DNA from: Devosia oryzisoli
GTDB taxonomy: Bacteria > Pseudomonadota > Alphaproteobacteria > Rhizobiales > Devosiaceae
NCBI RefSeq assembly: GCF_014837245.1
Contig: NZ_JACYFU010000001.1
Location: 1,116,001-1,180,000 of the forward strand
Direction: 5' to 3'
Length of the DNA stretch: 64,000 bases
In this document: one piece after another, positions 9,008 through 15,928 of the stretch
How positions within the stretch are numbered: the first letter of the stretch is position 1
Layout of the letters: every line of letters starts with the position of its first letter
Position numbers and translations under genes: made by a program
The notes under the pieces: model-generated
Seen by the model: only the letters and a program-made list of their open reading frames with translations
Told to the model about the DNA's origin: nothing
Databases searched by the model: none

Positions 9008-10038
9008 GCGAGCCGCTGTTCAGCTTTGGCAAACTGCAGAAGGTGCTGATCCTGGCACCTTACCGGCGGGACGCGGACTATGTGCGCCAGCTGCTACTGG
9101 CCCACGACATCGACGCCGAAATCGCGACCGACGTGCACAGCTTGGGGAACAAGCTCCAAGGCATTCCCGGTGTGCTGGTTGCCACCCATGAAGCGCTAAA
9201 GCCCGATGTGCTCCAGACCGTGGCTGCGCACCTCGAGGCCCAGCCGAGTTGGTCGGAACTGCCCGTTGTGGTCCTGCTCGACAAGAACGCGCCGACCGAA
9301 ACCGTGAGGGTTCACCTCAACCGGCTCTGGCCACGGGCACGGCACCTGTTCTACCACCGGCCCGTCAAACCGGCAGAATTGATCAGCGGGGTCCAGTCAG
9401 GCCTGCTCGCACGGCGCCGGCAGCAGGATCTGTTCGAGAACATGGAGCGCGAGGTCGAGCTTCGGCGCGAACTGAACCACCGGGTCAAGAATATCCTGGC
9501 CAGCGTCACTTCGATCTTCGAGATGACCGCCAGGCAGTCGGCCTCGCTGGACGGCCTGAAACAGGATTTCCGGGGCCGCCTGACGGCACTGGCCGGCGTC
9601 CATTCCACGGTATTTGACGCCGATGGGGAGCAGGTCTCGATGGCCGCAGTAGCTGCCTTGATCTTCGGACCCTACCGGCAGGAAGGGTCCGATCGTATTC
9701 TGGCGTCTGGGTCGGACGTACTGCTCAACCGCGAGGCCGCGACGACGATTGCGCTTTGTCTGCATGAACTGGCCACCAACGCGATCAAATACGGCGCGTT
9801 GTCAGTGCCTGAAGGCAAAGTCGACCTGATCTGGTCCGTCGACGAGACAAGTGGCGACCTGTCACTCGAATGGACAGAACGCGGCGGTCCACCCGCCAGA
9901 GAACCAAGCCGTCTCGGTTATGGAACGCGATATCTTCGCTCGGCGCTGAGCATGCTCTTCGGCAACCCGCCGACGTTCCAATACGCGGCCGAGGGCTTTG
10001 GCTTTTCTGCCAGGGGAAACATTTCTCAACTGACTTGA
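9004..10038 (+). CDS. HWE/HisKA_2 sensor histidine kinase with N-terminal pseudo-receiver
   Basis: A 344-residue soluble histidine kinase starting at a GTG that overlaps the TGA of the KaiC-like gene (GTGA). Residues 1-130 resemble a receiver domain (KVLILAPYRRDADYVRQLLL to HRPVKPAELISGV) but the strand that normally ends in the phospho-acceptor Asp reads VLVATHEA, so it is probably not phosphorylated. The dimerisation box is RRELNHRVKNILASVTSIF with H159. The ATP-binding region has LCLHELATNAIKYGAL (N259) and LEWTERGGPP, typical of the HWE/HisKA_2 group common in alphaproteobacteria. No membrane helix or classical sensor domain is seen, so the input may come from the KaiC partner. Confidence 0.88.
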   Translation: MSEPLFSFGKLQKVLILAPYRRDADYVRQLLLAHDIDAEIATDVHSLGNKLQGIPGVLVATHEALKPDVLQTVAAHLEAQPSWSELPVVVLLDKNAPTETVRVHLNRLWPRARHLFYHRPVKPAELISGVQSGLLARRRQQDLFENMEREVELRRELNHRVKNILASVTSIFEMTARQSASLDGLKQDFRGRLTALAGVHSTVFDADGEQVSMAAVAALIFGPYRQEGSDRILASGSDVLLNREAATTIALCLHELATNAIKYGALSVPEGKVDLIWSVDETSGDLSLEWTERGGPPAREPSRLGYGTRYLRSALSMLFGNPPTFQYAAEGFGFSARGNISQLT

Positions 10039-10089
10039 ACTAGAGACGCCGTGTGGCGTTCGTCTCGCACACGGAGTGCGCAGGGCCTG

Positions 10090-10455
10090 ATGCGAATATT
10101 CTATCTGGAAGACAATCCACTGATCGCGTTCCACGTCGAGCAGTTGGTGGAGGATCTCGGGCACACCTTCGCCGGTTCTCTGGACAGCTTTACGGCCCTC
10201 AAGTCACAATTCGACAGCTACGCAATGGATGTGGCGCTCATCGACATCGACTTGGCTGACGGTCGAACAGGACCGGATGCGGCACGCTGGCTGAAGGATC
10301 GGAAGGTGCCGTGTCTTTTTCTGACAGGGCAGGATCATATCGCCGCCGATGCAGGTGACGTCGTCCTGGGCACGATCTCGAAGCCGGTTTCACTCCAGGC
10401 GCTCGCCGACAGCCTCGAGCTGGTGCCGCAGGGGTCGAAACAGCAAGCGCACTGA
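10090..10455 (+). CDS. Single-domain (CheY-like) response regulator
   Basis: A 121-residue receiver domain without an output domain. The acidic pocket is LEDN near the N-terminus, the acceptor Asp is D52 in ALIDIDLADG, the conserved Thr is in FLTGQ and the Lys is in ISKPVS. I chose the ATG at 10090 because MRIFYLEDN is the canonical first strand; a frame opening at 10051 adds a basic leader with no receiver homology. It follows the HWE kinase by 51 bases and is its obvious phosphorylation partner. With no DNA-binding domain it probably acts by protein contact or by returning phosphate to another kinase. Confidence 0.85.
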   Translation: MRIFYLEDNPLIAFHVEQLVEDLGHTFAGSLDSFTALKSQFDSYAMDVALIDIDLADGRTGPDAARWLKDRKVPCLFLTGQDHIAADAGDVVLGTISKPVSLQALADSLELVPQGSKQQAH

Positions 10456-11028
10456 TGGCTACAGAGACCCCCCTTGATGAGGCGGACGGCCGTGACGCCG
10501 GCTGCGAGAACGCAGCAGTCGGAAACAAGTCGTCGACAAGCGACGATGTAAACTGCACCTCGACTAACCCATCCGGGCGTTCGACCTTGGCGGCGCAAGT
10601 CCATACCGTCACCCCAGGGGCCTCCACGCTCCTGAAGGCTGAAGGTGCGAGGAGGTCAAAATGAAATCTGTCATGATTTTCCCGCGCCCCATTCCAGACG
10701 ATCGTGCCTCCGCGGACGGTTTATCTAAGCGCAGCTGACCGGGGTGCGGACAAGCGTCTTACTGGGGTGAGAGGCCACCTGTGCCCCCTTCGTGCGTCAG
10801 CGGACGGACTTCGGCGCCAAGGACGACACCTCGTGCTGACACACGTACTTCAGACCTGATAAATTCCTGCCGACAGAGAAATATGATCGACAAAAAAGTA
10901 TCAGGTAGAAGACAATTGCGTGGTAGCGCACCGTGAAGGTTCGGCACTAGCTTACGAGTGTGGAGATCGGGAGAAACCCGGCCCATGCCAAAGCGACGGC
11001 CCCATGCGAGGCTCTTGGCGGGAGGATT
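10456..11028. other. Intergenic region upstream of the AraC remnant
   Basis: About 570 bases with no gene I can support. A 69-codon frame at 10455-10664 touches the response-regulator stop codon but has low-complexity, unrecognisable content. An inverted repeat ACCTGATA/TATCAGGT lies near 10853-10905 with a loop of about 40 bases. The last 130 bases are likely the promoter of the truncated AraC gene. Confidence 0.4.
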
Positions 11029-11514
11029 ATGGTGCAACCGGATCTCGAACTCGTCCGTATTGGCGAGACGGAATCTTTCAAGGCCTGGGAACACGGCTAT
11101 CCGTTTCACACGGTGCGCTGGCACTTCCACCCCGAGTATGAACTGCATCTGGCCTGCGCCACCACGGGCCGCTATTTCATCGGCGATTTCATCGGCCAGT
11201 TCGCCCCGGGCAATCTGGTGCTCGTCGGTCCAAACCTGCCGCATAACTGGGTCAGCGAAGTCGCGGACGAAACCAACGTCCCACTGCGCAGCCGGGTCAT
11301 GCAGTTCACAGAGGATTTCATCAGCCGCACCATCGATTGCTTTCCCGAGCTCGCTGCCGCCCGCAAACTTTTCGAGCGCAGTAGCTCCGGTGTGCTCTTT
11401 AGCGAGCCGACATCGGAGCGCGTCGCCGATCTTATGCGCCGCATTGTCTTGGCCACCGGCACCGCACGTATCGCCCTTTTCCTGGGCATTGTCGCAGCTT
11501 GTCGCGCTCGATAG
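11029..11514 (+). pseudogene. AraC-family regulator, truncated (sensor domain only)
   Basis: The start is good: ATG at 11029 with GGAGG at 11021. The protein begins with an AraC-type cupin sensor domain (FHTVRWHFHPEYELHLA, then PGNLVLVGPNLPHNWVS) and reads normally to RIALFLGI near 11491. After that it ends within eight residues (VAACRAR, stop at 11512-11514). The two helix-turn-helix motifs, normally about 100 further residues, are missing. The bases beyond the break encode, in another frame, the end of a glycosidase. This is a remnant produced by a deletion; intact it would have controlled a sugar-utilisation operon. A truncated product could still be made but could not bind DNA in the AraC manner. 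Confidence 0.8.
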
Positions 11515-11953
11515 GCTCTGGAGCGAGGAGGACGGGCTCTATCTCTGCAAGGAACGGACCACCGGGACGCTCATCGACAGCGCCTCGATCGGTGGCCTGC
11601 TGCCGGCATTGGCCAAGATTCCACCGCACCGGGCGGAGGCCATTGCCCGTACCATCGAACGATGGTCGGAAAAGGTGAAGTTCATCGTGCCCAGCCAGGA
11701 TCCGAACGATCCGCGGTTCGAGGCAAAGCGCTACTGGCGCGGGCCGGCCTGGCTCGTCACCAACTACATGATTGCCGACGGCCTGCTCGCCAGCGGCGAA
11801 ACGACCGTGGCCGACCATATCCGGCGCTCCAGCCTGGAGTTGATTACGCAGTCGGGCTTTGCGGAGTATTATGATCCGATCACCGCCGAACCCTGCGGCG
11901 GCGGCCGCTTCACCTGGACGGCGGCAATGGTCCTCGAGTTCCTGGCGGAATAA
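11492..11953 (+). pseudogene. GH63-like glycoside hydrolase, C-terminal fragment
   Basis: From about 11492 one frame encodes around 150 residues that match the C-terminal part of the (alpha/alpha)6-barrel of GH63/MGH1-type glycosidases: DRLWSEEDGLYLC, KRYWRGPAWLVTNYMIADGL and GFAEYYDPITAEPCGGGRFT, ending at a stop at 11951. There is no start codon or N-terminal half. The frame upstream simply re-reads the AraC remnant out of phase. The fragment joins the AraC piece with no insertion-sequence residue visible. In an intact locus a regulator, transporter genes and this hydrolase would be expected in series before the deacetylase that follows 5 bases later. Confidence 0.8.
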
Positions 11954-11958
11954 TCGGC

Positions 11959-12642
11959 ATGAACGTCCTCGCCATCGGCGCGCACCCAGACGACATCGAG
12001 ATCTACATGTTCGGCACGCTCGCCGCCTGCGCGGCGCGGGGCGACCGTCTCGACTACGTCATCGCCACCGATGGCGCCAAGGGCGGCAAGGCAGACCCTG
12101 CCCTCCTCAGCGCCACGCGCAAGGCGGAAGCGCAGGCTGCCGCGGGGCTTCTTGGCGCGAGCGTGCACTTCCTCGGCCTGCCGGACGGCGAACTCGTCGC
12201 CGACGCGAGCCTGGTCAGCGCCCTCAAGGCGGCGATCGAGGCCACCGCGCCTGATCTGATGATCACCCATCCCGCCAACGACTATCATGGCGACCATCGC
12301 GCCCTGAGCGAGGCGGTTCGCATCGCGGCCTCGTTCAGTGCGCCCGTGCTCCAATGCGACGCCCTGCGCGGTGTCGGGCCGACACCGACCCACTACGTCG
12401 ACATCAGTGCACACATCCGGGCCAAGGCGAACGCGATCCGGCTGCATGTTTCGCAGAACCCGGAACGGTTCGTCGGCTCGGCCCTGCAACTCTCGGCTTT
12501 TCGCGCCAGCCAGGCGAACGCGCCCGAGGGCGAGCATGCCGAGGCGTTCCGGTTCGAGCCCGTCTTTCCCTTCGTCGACATTCGCGACCTGCTTCCACCG
12601 CCGCCCGCTGTGCGCCCGGTAATCAACCGCGCCAAGCAATAG
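11959..12642 (+). CDS. PIG-L/LmbE-family N-deacetylase
   Basis: A 227-residue protein of the PIG-L (LmbE-like) zinc-dependent deacetylase family, which removes acetyl groups from N-acetylglucosaminyl compounds. The zinc motif AHPDD is at residues 8-12 (H9, D11, D12) and the second motif HGDH at 110-113, in the context THPANDYHGDHRALSE. Length is normal and the gene looks intact. It follows the glycosidase fragment by 5 bases and was probably the last gene of that operon before the deletion. Its promoter may now be that of the AraC remnant. Substrate is unknown. Confidence 0.85.
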   Translation: MNVLAIGAHPDDIEIYMFGTLAACAARGDRLDYVIATDGAKGGKADPALLSATRKAEAQAAAGLLGASVHFLGLPDGELVADASLVSALKAAIEATAPDLMITHPANDYHGDHRALSEAVRIAASFSAPVLQCDALRGVGPTPTHYVDISAHIRAKANAIRLHVSQNPERFVGSALQLSAFRASQANAPEGEHAEAFRFEPVFPFVDIRDLLPPPPAVRPVINRAKQ

Positions 12643-12783
12643 CACAGGGGTAAACGGGGGGGCCGGCCTTCGAATAGGGCATCCTACCCGGTAATGGCGC
12701 TGCAGACTGGTCAGCCTCTTGAATGGAGATGATCCGCGCCGCTCGCAGTCTCGTAACCGAACAGTTTAAAACGGGGCGGCAAA

Positions 12784-12999
12784 ATGGCAGATCTGAGTTC
12801 GACACTGCGCGAAGCGTTAAACTTTGGCGTCACGGTCCACGCCACCTGCCCGAACGAACACGACTATGAACTCGACCTCGTCAAGCTGGCGGACATTGCC
12901 ACTCCCTTTGCGCGCCTGGATGAGGTCGTGATGACCAAATCTTGGTGCCCCATCTGCAGCATGCTCGCCAGTTCCTATCAGATCAGGCAGATGAACTGA
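12784..12999 (+). CDS. Small Cys/His protein, possible zinc binding
   Basis: A 71-residue frame starting at ATG 12784. I do not recognise the family. It holds CPNEH (C22, H26) and CPIC (C55, C58), a spacing that could form one zinc site, and otherwise an ordinary mix of residues with no signal peptide or membrane segment. A purine-rich GGGGCGG lies about 6 bases before the ATG. It stands alone between the deacetylase and the DUF4142 gene, with about 140 and 250 empty bases on either side. Support is the codon use and the Cys pattern only. Confidence 0.45.
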   Translation: MADLSSTLREALNFGVTVHATCPNEHDYELDLVKLADIATPFARLDEVVMTKSWCPICSMLASSYQIRQMN

Positions 13000-13251
13000 T
13001 CGGGCAGGTTTTTTGCTCGCCGACCCATTGAGTATCGGGCCGTTGGCTCTTGGAAGCGACCGAATTTTTCTCGTCATGGGCGGGTAACCTATGGGCGAGG
13101 AGAGCAAAACCGTCTTACCCCGCTGGTCCTGGCGAGGCGTCTCTGAAGACGCCGCATCTTTTCCGGGAACATTTGTCCGGTCGCGCAATCCAATGAGCAG
13201 ACGGGCTGGCGAAACCTAGCTGGTCCGTTTCTTACTCGCTGGAGACCACAA

Positions 13252-13773
13252 ATGATCAGACACACCACGCTCGCGCTCTTTGCTGTCCTGGGGCTGGCCA
13301 CCGCCGCAACCGCGCAGGACGCGGCCCTTACCGATGAGCAGATCGCTCACATCGCCTACACGGCTGGGCAGATCGACATCGATGCCGCCGAACAAGCCTT
13401 GGCGAAGAGTCAGAATCCGGAGGTGATCGAATTCGCCGAGCAGATGGCGCGGGACCACAAGGCGGTCAACGATCAGGCCCTTGCGCTTGTCGGCAAGCTC
13501 GGTGTTACCCCCCAGGACAACAGCACCAGCCAAGCCTTGTCGGATGCGGCGAAGGCCAAGCTGGCAGAGCTCGACGCCCTCAACGGTGACGCGTTCGACG
13601 CTGCCTACGTGGAAAACGAGGTCGCGTACCATGAGACCGTCAACGAGGCGCTGCGCACGAGCTTGATCCCCGCGGCTCAGAATGGAGAACTCAAGCAACT
13701 GCTCGAAACGGGCCTGGCGCTGTTTTCCGAGCATCAGGCCCACGCTGAGCATCTTTCAGAGATGGTGGATTAG
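13252..13773 (+). CDS. DUF4142-family periplasmic protein
   Basis: A 173-residue protein with a signal peptide (about residues 1-22, ending TAATAQ) and a DUF4142 helical bundle. Characteristic pieces are LTDEQIAHIAYTAGQIDIDA, EFAEQMARDHKAVNDQALAL and AYVENEVAYHETVNEAL. The His and acidic residues in these helices resemble ferritin-like folds, but metal binding is not established. The gene is 3 bases from the cupredoxin gene and is followed by an ECF sigma factor, a combination often seen in rhizobial genomes, which suggests an envelope-stress role. Function is otherwise unknown. Confidence 0.85.
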   Translation: MIRHTTLALFAVLGLATAATAQDAALTDEQIAHIAYTAGQIDIDAAEQALAKSQNPEVIEFAEQMARDHKAVNDQALALVGKLGVTPQDNSTSQALSDAAKAKLAELDALNGDAFDAAYVENEVAYHETVNEALRTSLIPAAQNGELKQLLETGLALFSEHQAHAEHLSEMVD

Positions 13774-13776
13774 GCG

Positions 13777-14094
13777 ATGCGCAACCGGCTCTGCCTTGCG
13801 ACCCCAGTTATGCTGCTTGCCCTATTCGGCGGGCAGGTTATGGCGGCTGATTACACCGTTCTGGTCAACAAGATGACGTTCGGCCCACTCCCGTCGGAGC
13901 TGCACGTGGGCGACACAATCACCTGGAAGAACGCTGATATTTTCCGTCATAGTGCAACGGCAACGGACAAGTCGTTCGATGTTGATCTGCCGGCCAAACA
14001 GGACGTCGTCATGCCGCTAAACGAAGCCGGCGAGTGGGACTTTGTCTGCAAGTTCCACCCGGGCATGACCGGAACTCTGGTGGTCCTACCCTGA
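13777..14094 (+). CDS. Cupredoxin (plastocyanin/amicyanin-like) copper protein
   Basis: A 105-residue periplasmic blue-copper protein. A signal peptide occupies about residues 1-23 (ending VMAAD). The type-1 copper ligands are complete: H58 in FRHSATA, then C91, H94 and M97 in CKFHPGMTG. The mature domain of about 80 residues is at the small end of the family, like amicyanin or pseudoazurin-type carriers. It lies 3 bases downstream of the DUF4142 gene, so the two are probably co-expressed and may act together in periplasmic electron transfer or copper handling. Partner proteins are not evident. Confidence 0.9.
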   Translation: MRNRLCLATPVMLLALFGGQVMAADYTVLVNKMTFGPLPSELHVGDTITWKNADIFRHSATATDKSFDVDLPAKQDVVMPLNEAGEWDFVCKFHPGMTGTLVVLP

Positions 14095-14100
14095 ACCCGT

Positions 14101-14122
14101 CAGGCGCCGAGCCCGGCGCCTG
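14101..14122 (+). terminator. Hairpin between cupredoxin and sigma factor
   Basis: CAGGCGCC and GGCGCCTG form a perfect 8-base stem around a 6-base loop, followed by the pyrimidine run CCCTTTCCC. It lies 6 bases after the cupredoxin stop codon. The T-run is weak, so partial termination or processing before the sigma gene is possible. Confidence 0.5.
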
Positions 14123-14151
14123 CCCTTTCCCGTCAAGCAGAGGAGCTAGAG

Positions 14152-14859
14152 ATGGCTGTGTTGGCGATAGACCAGGAACGGGACGTCAGCAGCCTCGATG
14201 ACGAGGCGCTTGTCGACCTAGCCCGGCACCGGGTGGAAGCCGCTGTCCGCACTCTGATCCAGCGACACAACCAGCGACTGTTCCGGACAGCACGAGCCAT
14301 ACTGCGAAGCGACAGTGAGGCGGAAGATGTGGTGCAGGCGAGCTACGTGAAAGCCTTCACCCATCTCGATGGCTTTCGAGGCGATGCCGCGTTCTCCACC
14401 TGGATAACTCGCATAGCCCTCAACGAGGCCCTCGGCCGGGCGCGCACGAGGCGGCCCACCGTGGGCGTTGAACACATTGAACTGCAACAGGAGCAAGCTG
14501 GGGGAGAGATCATATTTCTTTCGGCAGCTGCCGCTGATCCGGAACAAGAAATGGCACGTCACGAAATCCGCGGGCTTCTGGAGGGCGCCATCGATGAGCT
14601 TCCCGATGCTTATCGCCTCGTGCTGGTCTTGCGCGATGTGGAGGGGCTCAGCGTAGAGGAGACCGCAGTCCAACTGGCCATCAAACCGGATACGGTTCGG
14701 AGCCGCCTGTTCCGCGCCAGGCGGCTCTTGCGCATAGCCATCGAGCAGCAAGCCAAGGGATCGTTTGCAGCGCTGTTCCCCTTCGACGGTGCCCGCTGTG
14801 TGTCGATGGCTGACAGGGTGATAGAGGCGTTACGGGAGAGCGAGCATAAGCTGTCCTGA
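14152..14859 (+). CDS. ECF-type RNA polymerase sigma factor
   Basis: A 235-residue sigma-70 family factor of the extracytoplasmic-function class. Region 2 includes RHNQRLFRTARAILRSDSEA, EDVVQASYVKAFTHLDGFRG and TWITRIALNEALGRAR. Region 4 includes LPDAYRLVLVLRDVEGLSVE and the helix-turn-helix IKPDTVRSRLFRARRLLR. An AGAGGAG Shine-Dalgarno sits before the ATG at 14152. No anti-sigma factor gene is adjacent: upstream are DUF4142 and cupredoxin, downstream a secreted repeat protein. About 25 residues follow region 4. It probably controls a stress or envelope regulon; the inducing signal is not visible. Confidence 0.92.
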   Translation: MAVLAIDQERDVSSLDDEALVDLARHRVEAAVRTLIQRHNQRLFRTARAILRSDSEAEDVVQASYVKAFTHLDGFRGDAAFSTWITRIALNEALGRARTRRPTVGVEHIELQQEQAGGEIIFLSAAAADPEQEMARHEIRGLLEGAIDELPDAYRLVLVLRDVEGLSVEETAVQLAIKPDTVRSRLFRARRLLRIAIEQQAKGSFAALFPFDGARCVSMADRVIEALRESEHKLS

Positions 14860-15005
14860 CTACCCAACCAGTTCATCCCGGCTGCTGATCTGGGCGGTCG
14901 CCTCGTCGTCTTGCTGCTGATAAGGCCGCGACGGCAAAGGGAAGCTGAACAGAACGTGACACGTAGCAACACGTAAATTTCATTTTGTTTATCAAGTGGT
15001 TAGCA

Positions 15006-15030
15006 GGAACTTTGCCGCTGCCAGACTGTT
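15006..15030 (+). promoter_or_regulatory. Candidate EcfG-type (general stress) promoter
   Basis: GGAAC at 15006-15010, 16 bases, then TGTT at 15027-15030. The alphaproteobacterial EcfG consensus is GGAAC-N16/17-CGTT, so there is one mismatch in the -10. It lies 36 bases before the ATG of the secreted repeat protein. No sigma specificity is proven; the neighbouring ECF factor could also be responsible. Confidence 0.4.
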
Positions 15031-15065
15031 GTGGATGCGGGGGCATGCAAAAGCGGAGAACCTCC

Positions 15066-15488
15066 ATGAAGAAACTTGCTGCACTGGCTTTGACCGCAAC
15101 CTTCCTGACCTCTGGCGCCGCGCTGGCGCAGGACACTGTCGTTGTCGACCTTTCCGCCATCAGTGCCGACATTGCCAGCGAACTGAACATCGACCTCGAT
15201 GACGTTCCTGGCACCGTCTCGCTGTCGTCGGACGCCGCTGCCGAGGCTTGTGGCCTTGCCGTAGGGGATCTTCAGCCGACCTGCGTTGCCGTGACAGCAA
15301 CCCAGGATGTGCTGGTGCTCATTGCAGCCAATGATGACGGGGTCGGCGACCAGAGTGGCAAGGGCGCGGAAAACAGCGCCCGCGAGTTCGCACCGGGCCA
15401 GCAGGACGGCGACGCCAAGGACTTTGCACCCGGTCAGCAGGACGGTGACGCCAAGGACAGCGCTCCCGGCCAGCTCAAGAAGGACTAG
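15066..15488 (+). CDS. Secreted protein with C-terminal FAPGQQDGDAKD repeats
   Basis: A 140-residue exported protein. I chose ATG 15066 because a clean signal peptide follows (MKKLAALALTATFLTSGAAL, then AQ). The mature part is acidic (DLSAISADIASELNIDLDDV) and the C-terminus consists of two exact copies of the 12-residue unit FAPGQQDGDAKD plus a degenerate third (SAPGQLKKD). The two Cys of the mature region could form one disulfide. I do not recognise a family. A candidate EcfG-type promoter lies 36 bases upstream, so stress induction is possible. A longer frame starting at 14985 lacks a signal peptide. Confidence 0.7.
   Translation: MKKLAALALTATFLTSGAALAQDTVVVDLSAISADIASELNIDLDDVPGTVSLSSDAAAEACGLAVGDLQPTCVAVTATQDVLVLIAANDDGVGDQSGKGAENSAREFAPGQQDGDAKDFAPGQQDGDAKDSAPGQLKKD
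15387..15485 (+). repeat. In-frame 36-base tandem repeat
   Basis: Two full 36-base units (15387-15422 and 15423-15458) encode identical 12-residue peptides, with a partial third unit to 15485. The units differ only at synonymous positions, so the peptide rather than the DNA has been conserved. Confidence 0.85.
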
Positions 15489-15510
15489 TCAAAGACCTAC
15501 GACGTTAACA

Positions 15511-15540
15511 GGGCCCGGCAAACAGCCGGGTCCTTTGCTT
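15511..15540 (+). terminator. Terminator of the secreted repeat gene
   Basis: GGGCCCGGC and GCCGGGTCC form a 9-base stem (one G-U pair) around a 5-base loop, followed by TTTGCTT. It starts 22 bases after the stop codon. Confidence 0.65.
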
Positions 15541-15928
15541 CGAACAGCTTCCCCGGCCGTTCTCTTCGCCGTCGCTTCGGGCACTTGCCTCCCAACGCAC
15601 GTCACGTCTCAATGGCCTGGGGCGGAACAAGTGCAGGTCAACGTCTTCATCTCAGAGATGAAGCCCGACGACGCACCGTCCCTTCTGGTGTTGCCATACG
15701 GGCCAGAGTCGGGGTTCCCGGAACATCTTAGTGCGCGGGATGGCGGCATCTTGCGATTGCTTGGCCAGAGGACAAGCTACTTAGTGCATCCTCTCGCGAG
15801 ATCGAGGGCGAAATCGCCCGCAACGGCTACGCGCTGGTAAAGTTGACGGGCTGATACGCCCCTCCCCCATATCGGCCGGAACGCGCGTTGACGTCCTGAA
15901 CCCAAAGGAGTCGACCGTGACCGGGAAA
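15541..15928. other. Convergent intergenic region, nothing recognised
   Basis: Nearly 390 bases between the terminator and the end of the phosphomannomutase gene on the other strand. One plus-strand frame crosses it in continuation of an out-of-phase reading of the upstream gene and has no recognisable content. No RNA structure or repeat stands out. Confidence 0.4.

Noticed and set aside
10455..10664. 69-codon frame touching the response-regulator stop codon
   Set aside because: Overlap looks like coupling, but the product is low in hydrophobic residues, unrecognised and has no conserved-looking core.
13167..13191. GGAAC element as an EcfG promoter before the DUF4142 gene
   Set aside because: The sequence 16-17 bases downstream is AATC, not CGTT; only the -35 half matches.
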